A stretch of DNA of 64,000 nt, from positions 1,178,001-1,242,000 of the forward strand of contig NZ_WNXD01000001.1 of assembly GCF_014172375.1 (NCBI RefSeq), in the 5' to 3' direction. The notes below the pieces were generated by a model, which was not told the DNA's origin, ran no database searches, and was given only the letters and a program-made list of their open reading frames with translations. Shown in pieces: positions 1 to 7,074 of this stretch. The stretch's first letter is position 1; each line of letters starts with the position of its first letter. The translations under genes and the position numbers were made by a program. The stretch is from Pedobacter planticolens. GTDB taxonomy: Bacteria; Bacteroidota; Bacteroidia; Sphingobacteriales; Sphingobacteriaceae.

Positions 1-1164
1 GCAGAAATGTTAGATAAATATGGCGATGAACGTAGAACAACAATTGTTCATTCGGCAGAAGATATGAGCATGGAAGATTTCATCGAAGACGAAGAAGTTG
101 TAATTACTATCTCACACGAAGGCTATATTAAACGTACTCCAGCAACAGAATATCGTACACAAGGTAGAGGTGGAAAAGGTTCAAAAGGAAGTGATTCGAG
201 AAATGAAGATTTTATTGAGCATTTATTAATCGCTACAAATCACAATTACATGTTATTCTTTACCGAAGCAGGTCGTTGTTTCTGGTTAAGAGTTTATGAA
301 ATTCCAGAGGGAAGTAGATTAAGTAAAGGAAGAGCATTACAAAACATCATCAACATACCAAAAGAAGAAAAAGTTAAAGCTTATATCAAGGTTAAAAATT
401 TAAAAGACCAAGATTATTTAGAGAATAACTTTATCATTATGTGTACTAAAAAAGGTACCATTAAGAAAACTTCATTAGAGGCTTATTCTCGTCCGCGTGT
501 TAACGGTATTAACGCCATTAATATTAATGAGGGTGATCAATTATTAGAAGCAAGTTTAACTACTGGAAGTAGCGAAATTGTAATGGCATTACGTTCTGGA
601 AGAGCAATTCGCTTTAATGAAAGTAAAGTTAGACCAATGGGTAGAACTGCAACTGGCGTTAGAGGAGTAACTTTAGCACATGATAAAGATGAAGTTATTG
701 GTATGATTGCTATTGAGGATTCATCTGCAACGGTATTGGTAGTATCAGAAAAAGGTTACGGTAAACGTACCGATATTGATGATTATCGCGTTACAAATAG
801 AGGTGGTAAAGGTGTTAAAACAATTAACGTAACCGAAAAAACTGGCGCATTAGTTGCTATTAAAAACGTAACAGACGCTGATGATTTGATGATTATTAAC
901 AAATCTGGTATTGTAATTAGAATTGTTGTTAGCGAACTAAGAGTAATGGGAAGAGCAACGCAAGGTGTTCGTTTAATTACTTTAAAAGGTAATGATGAAA
1001 TTGCATCGGTAGCTAAAATTGAACACGAAGATGAGGTTGAAGAAGTAGAAGAAGCAGAAATTGTTGATGGCGAAGAAGCTTCAACAGAAAAAGTTGAGCC
1101 TACAGACGAAGCTCCAAAAGAAGACAACAATACTGATACTGAAGAAACAACTGAAGAGAATTAA
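1..1164 (+). CDS. gyrA: DNA gyrase subunit A, C-terminal part (5' end outside window)
   Basis: GyrA is the DNA-cutting and wrapping subunit of gyrase, which introduces negative supercoils. The reading frame is open from base 1, so only the C-terminal beta-pinwheel that wraps DNA and a tail are present. A GyrA-box-like QGRGGKG lies near residue 55 of the visible part, and further blade repeats follow, for example NRGGKGVKT and the two RAxRFxxSxVRxMGR-like segments. The gyrase-type box argues against ParC. The last 45 or so residues are a strongly acidic Glu/Asp-rich tail, as in other GyrA proteins. The Tyr active site and breakage-reunion domain lie upstream of the window. The next gene starts 22 bp after the stop. 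Confidence 0.95.
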   Translation, partial: AEMLDKYGDERRTTIVHSAEDMSMEDFIEDEEVVITISHEGYIKRTPATEYRTQGRGGKGSKGSDSRNEDFIEHLLIATNHNYMLFFTEAGRCFWLRVYEIPEGSRLSKGRALQNIINIPKEEKVKAYIKVKNLKDQDYLENNFIIMCTKKGTIKKTSLEAYSRPRVNGINAININEGDQLLEASLTTGSSEIVMALRSGRAIRFNESKVRPMGRTATGVRGVTLAHDKDEVIGMIAIEDSSATVLVVSEKGYGKRTDIDDYRVTNRGGKGVKTINVTEKTGALVAIKNVTDADDLMIINKSGIVIRIVVSELRVMGRATQGVRLITLKGNDEIASVAKIEHEDEVEEVEEAEIVDGEEASTEKVEPTDEAPKEDNNTDTEETTEEN

Positions 1165-1186
1165 TATAATTTCAAAAACTAAAAAC

Positions 1187-2269
1187 ATGAAAAAAGTACT
1201 TTTAAGTATATTATTTGTAGGTGTGGCTACACTTGCAAATGCTCAAAAGAGTGAAGTGGCCGAAGCGAAAAAGGCGTGGAATATATATGGATTAACAGCT
1301 GAAAAAAGCACATTTGATAAATCAATGTTAGCTTTAAATAATGGGTTAAAACATACAGATAATGCTATTGCTAATGAAAAATCTAAAATTATGCCAGATG
1401 CTTGGTCTTATAGAGCATTATTTGCATCTGCAATAGCTTACACAGATTCAGTAAATATTGATAATGCAATTGCTAAACAAAAACTTGCTGTGGATGCTAT
1501 TGCTCAAGCAAAAAGTTTAGATACAAAGGGCGAGGAAAAAGATAACATTAGATCAGCTGAAGTTAATATTCGTAATGCCATAAATAGTAGAGCAATAAGA
1601 GCTTATAACAAAAAGGATTACAAAGCAGCATTAACACTTTTTAATGAAATAATTGCACTTAATCCAACAGATACTGCAATGTATATTAATGCAGGTGTTA
1701 CAGCTAAATTAGTAGAAAACTATCCTGAGGCTATAAAAAACTTCAAAAAGGTAATTAGCTTTAATGTGCCAGAAACTAAGAATTTTTATTCTGAAACTAT
1801 TTCTATGACTTTAGCAAATATGAAAGATACTGTAGCTGGTTTAGCCTTACTTAAAGAAGCTATTGCAAAATATCCTGATGATGATGGTTTTATTGGAACA
1901 GAAACAGATATTTATATTGCGAAAGGTGACATTGTTAAATCCCAAGATGCGTTAAAAAAATTAATTGCTAAAGATGCTTCAAAAGCAGTTTATCATTATT
2001 TAATGGGCGATACTTATTACAAACAAGCATTAGCTCTACAAGGAGATAGAAGTAAGTTAGATCCCAAAAAAACAAAGGAATTTGATGCAATAACTGCAAA
2101 AATGATTGTATTAATTGATCAATCTTTACCATTTTATAAGAAAGCAATAGAGATAGATCCTAAATTCGTGTCTGCATTAGAAACGTTAAAACAGATTTAT
2201 GCTTTTAAAAATGACACTGCAAATTACAACGATATTAAGAAAAGATTAGAGGCTATACCTGCTAATTAA
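1187..2269 (+). CDS. Secreted tetratricopeptide-repeat protein
   Basis: The product is 360 aa when started at 1187, where MKKVLLSILFVGVATLANAQ forms a clean signal peptide with an Ala-x-Ala-type cleavage site. The longer frame from 1061 runs back into gyrA and would bury this signal, so it was not used. The mature part is Lys/Ala-rich helical repeat sequence. TPR-like units are visible (KKDYKAALTLFNEIIALNPTD, then NYPEAIKNFKKVISF, then a C-terminal FYKKAIEIDPKF unit). TPR proteins act as scaffolds, and no catalytic motif is visible. It lies 22 bp after gyrA and is followed by a paralogue with the same plan, suggesting tandem duplication. The partner and role are unknown. Confidence 0.8.
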   Translation: MKKVLLSILFVGVATLANAQKSEVAEAKKAWNIYGLTAEKSTFDKSMLALNNGLKHTDNAIANEKSKIMPDAWSYRALFASAIAYTDSVNIDNAIAKQKLAVDAIAQAKSLDTKGEEKDNIRSAEVNIRNAINSRAIRAYNKKDYKAALTLFNEIIALNPTDTAMYINAGVTAKLVENYPEAIKNFKKVISFNVPETKNFYSETISMTLANMKDTVAGLALLKEAIAKYPDDDGFIGTETDIYIAKGDIVKSQDALKKLIAKDASKAVYHYLMGDTYYKQALALQGDRSKLDPKKTKEFDAITAKMIVLIDQSLPFYKKAIEIDPKFVSALETLKQIYAFKNDTANYNDIKKRLEAIPAN

Positions 2270-2291
2270 ACAATATTGCAAAGAATGGATG

Positions 2292-2324
2292 AAGAGGGAT
2301 GATTTATTTTATCCCTCTTTTTTT
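2292..2324 (+). terminator. Rho-independent terminator between the two TPR genes
   Basis: The arms AAGAGGGAT (2292-2300) and ATCCCTCTT (2311-2319) pair perfectly around a 10-nt loop and run into a T tract. This ends the gyrA/first TPR transcript. Confidence 0.85.
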
Positions 2325-2326
2325 AT

Positions 2327-2334
2327 TATTTTTG
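2327..2334 (+). promoter_or_regulatory. Bacteroidota -7 promoter box for the second TPR gene
   Basis: TATTTTTG matches TAnnTTTG exactly. It sits 23 bp before the ATG at 2358 and directly after the preceding terminator, so the second TPR gene probably has its own promoter. No convincing -33 TTTG is visible at the usual spacing. Confidence 0.5.
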
Positions 2335-2357
2335 CTTATGAAATACCTTTCTATACT

Positions 2358-3491
2358 ATGAAAAACAAATTTTTATTACTTTTTATCTGTATTGTTGCTT
2401 TTAAAGCGAATGCTCAAAAAACCCAAGTTCAGCTGGCACAAAATAGCGTGGGAAAACTACAGGCAAGCATTGCAAACAAAGAAGAAGTAAAAAAACAACT
2501 TACGATAATAGGTGAGGGGATTAAAGCCATTGAAGCTGCTCAAAATGATAAAAAAACAAAAAATTGGGCAGAAACATGGGCAATAAAAGCATATTTAAGC
2601 TCTTATATTTCGATAATTGATGATAACGAAACGAATGCAGATAAATATTATGGTTTAGCAAATGATGCATTAGATAAAGCAACTAAACTAGATAAATATC
2701 AAGACAATTCTGGGTTAATTAAAGCATCAACTTATAACATAAATATTAAAAAGCAAATTGAGGGAAATCATGCTTATCAACAAAATGATTTCATAACAGC
2801 TTTTAACTTGTTAAAACAAGTAAGTGATTTCTTGCCAAAGGATACAACCTTAGCTGTAAATGTGGCGTTATGTGCTCAAAATATTCAATCGTATGATGAA
2901 GCACTAAATTATTTTAAAAGAGCGAAGGAAAATGGAATTAAAAATCCTGTAGTTTTTCAAAGTATGGCGAGTATTTATTCATCTAAGTTTGAGAGCGAAT
3001 TAGCTATTAAAACACTTGAGGAGGGTTTAAAACTTAATCCATATCATCCATTTTTAACAAATGATTATATTAATTTATTATTGGATAATGAAAGATATGA
3101 TGCAGCTGTTAAAATAATCGAAGGCTCAATAGCAACTGAAAAACGCAGCAAATTGCTATTGTTTTTATTTGGTTATTTACAGCAATCTCAACTAAATAAT
3201 AACAGTACTGCAGAACTAGCTTATAAAAAAGCATTAGATATTGATCAGAATTATTTCGATGCATTGTATCAATTAGGATTAGTATATGTAAATAATGCCA
3301 ACAGTTCTCTAAAAGAAAAAAACACGCCAAAGTTTGCATCTTATATTAATCGTGCAGAATTTACATTACTTCGTGCTCACGAAATAAATTTAAATGATAG
3401 AAATACTATTCAACTCTTAATTGAAATCTATACAAGAAAGAATAGGTTAGATAAAGTTCAAGATTTAAAGAGAAAGCTTAATGAGTTTTAA
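2358..3491 (+). CDS. Secreted tetratricopeptide-repeat protein (paralogue of the preceding gene)
   Basis: The start at 2358 (377 aa) is chosen because MKNKFLLLFICIVAFKANAQ is a signal peptide. The alternative start at 2289 lies inside the upstream terminator. The organisation matches the preceding gene: N-terminal helices with a WAETWAIKAYLSSY segment like WSYRALFASAIAY of its neighbour, then TPR units (NDFITAFNLLKQVSDFLPKD, SYDEALNYFKRAKE, SELAIKTLEEGLKLNPYHP, AELAYKKALDIDQNYFDALYQLG). Domains and a paralogous relationship are seen. The function, probably scaffolding in the periplasm, is inferred only. Confidence 0.8.
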   Translation: MKNKFLLLFICIVAFKANAQKTQVQLAQNSVGKLQASIANKEEVKKQLTIIGEGIKAIEAAQNDKKTKNWAETWAIKAYLSSYISIIDDNETNADKYYGLANDALDKATKLDKYQDNSGLIKASTYNINIKKQIEGNHAYQQNDFITAFNLLKQVSDFLPKDTTLAVNVALCAQNIQSYDEALNYFKRAKENGIKNPVVFQSMASIYSSKFESELAIKTLEEGLKLNPYHPFLTNDYINLLLDNERYDAAVKIIEGSIATEKRSKLLLFLFGYLQQSQLNNNSTAELAYKKALDIDQNYFDALYQLGLVYVNNANSSLKEKNTPKFASYINRAEFTLLRAHEINLNDRNTIQLLIEIYTRKNRLDKVQDLKRKLNEF

Positions 3492-3660
3492 TAGGTATAT
3501 GTGATAATTGGAGAGGTTTATAATTTATTACTTAACATAATTATAATTATATGACATATAAATAAACTCTAATTTAATTGAAACAACATTAAAACTATAT
3601 GTTTCGAATACATAAACTTATTAAAATAAAATAATATTTTTACGGGAAGTTTAAATACTA

Positions 3661-4869
3661 ATGAGTCAGAAAAAATCAGCTTTAGGTTTCATATTTATCA
3701 CCATATTAATTGATTGCATTGGTTTCGGAATTATCATTCCAGTATTACCAAACTTAATTAAAGAACTTTCTGGCAAATCTTTAGCTACGGCATCTGAATA
3801 TGGCGGTTTATTATTAGTTGCTTATTCTATAGCGCAATTCATTTTCTCTCCAATTGTTGGTGGTTTAAGTGATAAATTTGGCAGACGTCCAATTTTATTG
3901 ATATCACTTTTAGGTTTAGGTATTGATTACATTTTCTTGTCATTTGCTCCAACTTTGGGATGGTTATTTGTAGGTCGAGTTATTGCAGGAATTACGGGTG
4001 CAAGTTTCACAACGGCAATGGCTTACATTGCAGATATTAGTACACCAGAAAAGAAAGCTCAAAACTTTGGAATGGTTGGTGTAGCATTTGGTATTGGTTT
4101 TATTATTGGCCCACTTATAGGCGGTTTATTTAGTCATATGGGATTGAGAGTTCCTTTTATGATTTCTGCTGGATTAGCACTTTTAAACTGGCTATACGGT
4201 TATTTTATCTTACCTGAATCGTTAAAACCAGAAAATCGTAGAGAATTCTCTTGGAAAAGAGCAAATCCAATTGGTTCGATGGTTAGTGTTGCCAAATATC
4301 CAGCAATTATAGGTTTGGTAGTAGCTTTATTGCTATTATTTATTGCAAGTCATTCTGTGCAATCAAATTGGGGATATTACGTAATCGAGAAATTCAATTG
4401 GAATTCATCTATGATTGGCTATTCATTAAGCATTGTTGGAGTTGCTGTAGCTGTAGTTCAAGGAGGTTTAATACGGATTATTATTCCAAAAATTGGTAAT
4501 AAAAAGGCGATTATTTTGGGTTTAATCTTATATATAATTGGTTTTACGTGCTTTGCATTTGCACCAAATGGATTAATGATGATGATTTTTATACTTCCTT
4601 ATTGTTTAGCAGGAATTGGAAATCCAGCAATGCAATCTATTATTTCGAATCAAGTTCCAGCTAATGCACAAGGCGAAATTCAAGGAATTGTAACGAGCAT
4701 GCAAAGTGCTGGAGCTATTTTAGGTCCATTTTCTATGGCTTACATTTTTGCACACTTTATTGCAAAAGGCAATGGCATATATTTTCCTGGTGCACCATTT
4801 ATTTTTAGTGTTTTTCTTACCTTAATTTCGTTAATTATTACAATTGCAACCTTAAGAAAACATCATTAA
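3661..4869 (+). CDS. MFS transporter of the TetA/TCR drug-proton antiporter type
   Basis: This is a 402-aa protein with about 12 hydrophobic segments, the usual major-facilitator length. The N-terminal DCIGFGIIIPVLP and the loop 2-3 motif GGLSDKFGRRPILL (MFS motif A) are typical of the TCR/Tet group. A second signature region, AGITGASFTTAMAYIAD, follows. Family members expel drugs in exchange for protons. The substrate here cannot be read from sequence, and chromosomal Bacteroidota copies are usually not proven tetracycline pumps. It converges with the PIN-PhoH gene, and the two stop codons overlap by 4 bp. The 169 bp upstream hold no recognisable element. Confidence 0.88.
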   Translation: MSQKKSALGFIFITILIDCIGFGIIIPVLPNLIKELSGKSLATASEYGGLLLVAYSIAQFIFSPIVGGLSDKFGRRPILLISLLGLGIDYIFLSFAPTLGWLFVGRVIAGITGASFTTAMAYIADISTPEKKAQNFGMVGVAFGIGFIIGPLIGGLFSHMGLRVPFMISAGLALLNWLYGYFILPESLKPENRREFSWKRANPIGSMVSVAKYPAIIGLVVALLLLFIASHSVQSNWGYYVIEKFNWNSSMIGYSLSIVGVAVAVVQGGLIRIIIPKIGNKKAIILGLILYIIGFTCFAFAPNGLMMMIFILPYCLAGIGNPAMQSIISNQVPANAQGEIQGIVTSMQSAGAILGPFSMAYIFAHFIAKGNGIYFPGAPFIFSVFLTLISLIITIATLRKHH

Positions 4870-6218
4870 AGTAATTCTGTAGCTAAATTTGCCAATTCAC
4901 TCCTCTCCCCTTTTTGCAATGTAATGTGCGCATAAAGCGGATGTTTTTTAGCATTTTCTATCAAATAAGATAATCCATTGCTTTCAGAATCGAGATAAGG
5001 TGTATCAATCTGATAAATATCTCCTGTAAAAACTATTTTAGTATGCTCTCCAGCACGAGATATTATCGTTTTAATTTCATGTGGAGTAAGATTTTGTGCC
5101 TCATCTACTATGAAAAATATTTTAGTAATCGTTCTACCACGAATAAAAGCTAAAGGCGCAATTTCAATCTTTTCTGTACGAATAAGTTCATCAATTTTAA
5201 ATAACATCTTTTCATCAGCAGCAAATTGCTCCCTAATAAACTTTAAATTATCCCAAATTGGCGCCATATAAGGATCAATTTTTGATTTTACATCGCCTGG
5301 TAAAAAGCCAATATCTTTATTACTTAAAGGAACTATTGGCCTGGTAATATAAATTTGTCTGAAATTCTTACGCTGCTCTAAAGCACTTGCTAAGGCCAAT
5401 AAGGTTTTACCTGTACCGGCATTTCCTTGTATCGTAACTAATTTAATATCTGGATTAAGTAAGGCATCAATTGCAAAAGACTGCTCCGCATTACGCGGAT
5501 AAATATTAAATATTGGATCTTGTTCTACATTTCTCAGGCTTTTGGTAGTTGCATCATAAAAAGTAATGGCACTTTTCTTTTTGTTCTTTAAACTATAAAA
5601 ATGATTTGAATCGGTATAAGGTAAGTTTAACAAAGAAGCATCTATAGTTCCATTCTTTTTTAACTCATCAATTGCTTCAGCAGAAAAATCTATTAGCTCT
5701 GTTTTACCTGTGTAGAGTTCGTCGGCGTTTTTAATTTTACCAGTTTCGTAGTCTTCAGCATATAAATCAAGAGATTTAGCTTTTAAACGAAGGCAAATAT
5801 CTTTAGAAACTAATATGACTTTACTCTTTGGATTTTCTTCTTTTAAAACTAATGCAGCATTTAAAATCCGATTATCAAATTTACCTTCACCAAATAGTTT
5901 TTCAGCATTTATTTTTTTAGGGTTTTCATCTAAAATAATTTTAAACTTCCCTAAACTAGTTTTCTTTAAAGAGAACCATTTATTAATGAGATGGCTTTTT
6001 GAAGCCTGATCTATCAATCTAATAAAACTTCTAGCTTCGAAATTACGTGTATCATTACCACTTTTAAAGTTATCAAGTTCTTCTAAAACCAATACTGGAA
6101 CAGCAACATCATGCTCTTGAAAGTTATTAACGGCATCGTGGTCGTACAAAATAACTGAAGTATCTAGTACAAATATTTTTTTTGTAACGTTTTTTTCCTG
6201 AAGTTCTTTCTTTGCCAT
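4866..6218 (-). CDS. phoH2: PIN domain - PhoH ATPase fusion (PhoH2-type)
   Basis: This 450-aa protein has two parts. Residues about 14-160 form a PIN nuclease-like domain (FVLDTSVILYDHD with acidic residues D19, D26 and D28). Residues about 240-450 are a PhoH-type P-loop ATPase with Walker A GNAGTGKT at 265-272 and Walker B FFIVDEAQN ending near 376. Characterised PhoH2 proteins of this architecture are ATP-dependent RNA helicase/RNases, so a role in RNA processing is expected (family knowledge). The gene stands alone, converging with the MFS gene. Directly upstream on the same strand, ending at about 6283, lies the candidate structured RNA described separately. No clear promoter is seen in the 60 bp between them. 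Confidence 0.92.
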   Translation of the reverse strand: MAKKELQEKNVTKKIFVLDTSVILYDHDAVNNFQEHDVAVPVLVLEELDNFKSGNDTRNFEARSFIRLIDQASKSHLINKWFSLKKTSLGKFKIILDENPKKINAEKLFGEGKFDNRILNAALVLKEENPKSKVILVSKDICLRLKAKSLDLYAEDYETGKIKNADELYTGKTELIDFSAEAIDELKKNGTIDASLLNLPYTDSNHFYSLKNKKKSAITFYDATTKSLRNVEQDPIFNIYPRNAEQSFAIDALLNPDIKLVTIQGNAGTGKTLLALASALEQRKNFRQIYITRPIVPLSNKDIGFLPGDVKSKIDPYMAPIWDNLKFIREQFAADEKMLFKIDELIRTEKIEIAPLAFIRGRTITKIFFIVDEAQNLTPHEIKTIISRAGEHTKIVFTGDIYQIDTPYLDSESNGLSYLIENAKKHPLYAHITLQKGERSELANLATELL

Positions 6219-6282
6219 GGTGCTTTAAAATTAGCGTTTAGCATTTAAAGATTATAGTTTATTTGAGAATAAAAAAACCTAT

Positions 6283-6329
6283 AAAAAGCAAAACGGAGAC
6301 CCTCTTCTTGCGATTTGGTTCTCCGTTTT
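6283..6329 (-). terminator. Terminator of the candidate ncRNA
   Basis: On the minus strand, AAAACGGAGA (6329-6320) pairs with TCTCCGTTTT (6299-6290). A GC-rich inner extension and a loop containing GCAA lie between them. A U-rich tail (GCTTTTTATAGG then seven T) follows. The tail is better on the minus strand than on the plus strand. Confidence 0.75.
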
Positions 6330-6750
6330 AACCCTATGTTTAACCGTAATTAAAAATAAGGCATCAATTGAATATACTTAACCTTTATTCGTAGTTGTTG
6401 TCATTCTTGCGAACTTCAAAACTCGTTTATAAAATTATAACTTATATTGCTTTACTCCGTAAAATGCCGCAATTAGCTATAATGTCTGATGGTAGTAAAA
6501 CAAACAAATTATCGGTTTTGCAACCGGTTAGTCCTTCAAAACCCATCTGTTCTTGCAAATGATCTGGTTTCTATTACTCAATTTTTTACATGCTATCCGT
6601 CTTGCGACTTCTTAATGTAAACCAACTTGCATTTTGCAACGCTTCGTCAGATTTGATTTAACTTGATGAAAATTCCCAAAAATTTCAGTCTTGCGACTTC
6701 GTTTTTGTTTTGGATTATTCTATCAGACTGTCAAAGTACTTCGTTATTGA
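6283..6750 (-). ncRNA. Candidate structured non-coding RNA with seven GCAA-capped stem-loops
   Basis: There is no ORF here. Read on the minus strand, the segment is tiled by hairpins whose loops are GCAA at 6691-6694, 6634-6637, 6602-6605, 6553-6556, 6518-6521, 6407-6410 and 6307-6310. Closing stems include AGTC/GACT, GCGTT/AATGC, GTC/GAC, CGGTT/AACCG and GTTC/GAAT. Several have outer helices: TTTACAT/ATGTAAA (6615-6621 with 6585-6591), AAACC/GGTTT (6566-6570 with 6538-6542) and AGTTTTG with CAA-c-AACT (6417-6423 with 6393-6400). One further hairpin, ATTGC..TTTAC-GGA-GTAAA..GCAAT (6473-6446), lacks the GCAA loop. G-U pairs in two stems would be mismatches on the plus strand, so the minus strand is the likely RNA. 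A promoter and terminator bracket it. The RNA class is unknown to me. Confidence 0.6.
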
Positions 6751-6756
6751 TATCAT

Positions 6757-6787
6757 CTAAATTAGCGCTTGAAGCAACACATGTCAA
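6757..6787 (-). promoter_or_regulatory. Promoter of the candidate ncRNA
   Basis: The minus strand reads TTGACA (6787-6782), 17 bp, then TAATTTAG (6764-6757), one mismatch from TAnnTTTG. Transcription would start at about 6750, just before the stem-loop array. Confidence 0.55.
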
Positions 6788-7062
6788 GTAAAATCGATTT
6801 ATTTTTTTAACAAGTTATACACTTAATAAAGTGAGTTGTTAACATCATCGCTATGGTAATAATCAGTATTGATGTTATAACAGATAACACTTAACGTTTG
6901 TTTGCATCTTGTTTATTAACAATTTCATATGCTCACCTTATTCACATTTAGCTTGTAATATCTAAATTTTCATATTCACAATTCTGCTTATTTATCAGCT
7001 TTGCTTAAAATAAATGCAATTTATATATCTACTTTTCGACGAATTTTAAACCTCAAATAATG
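6788..7062. other. AT-rich intergenic region with a nested inverted repeat
   Basis: This stretch lies between the divergent ncRNA promoter and the FUSC gene and has no ORF. The clearest element is a nested inverted repeat at 6807-6842: outer arms TTAACAA/TTGTTAA, inner arms CACTT/AAGTG, 4-nt loop AATA. It could be an operator for either direction. The palindrome GTTATAAC also occurs further on. Nothing else is recognised. Confidence 0.45.
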
Positions 7063-7070
7063 TAAATTTG
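7063..7070 (+). promoter_or_regulatory. -7 promoter box immediately before the FUSC gene
   Basis: TAAATTTG is an exact TAnnTTTG match ending 4 bp before the ATG at 7075. Transcription would start at or next to the ATG, implying a leaderless mRNA. No clear -33 box is seen. Confidence 0.45.
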
Positions 7071-7074
7071 TAGC

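Noticed and set aside
3661..4869. Acquired tetracycline resistance gene
   Set aside because: The family resemblance is general (TCR/Tet MFS). The base composition matches the neighbours, and no mobile element or TetR-type regulator is adjacent.
6283..6750. tmRNA, RNase P RNA, 6S RNA or SRP RNA in the phoH-FUSC gap
   Set aside because: No tRNA-like ends or tag ORF, no RNase P P4 core (GAGGAAAGUCC-like), no SRP CAGG/AGCA core, and no 6S-like long rod with a central bubble. SRP RNA is found at 42680 instead.
6815..6946. Possible replication origin: TTATACACT (6815-6823) and TTATTCACA (6938-6946) resemble DnaA boxes in AT-rich DNA
   Set aside because: Only two near-matches in 130 bp, no cluster, no 13-mers, and no dnaA or rnpA/yidC nearby. 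Such matches are expected by chance in AT-rich sequence.
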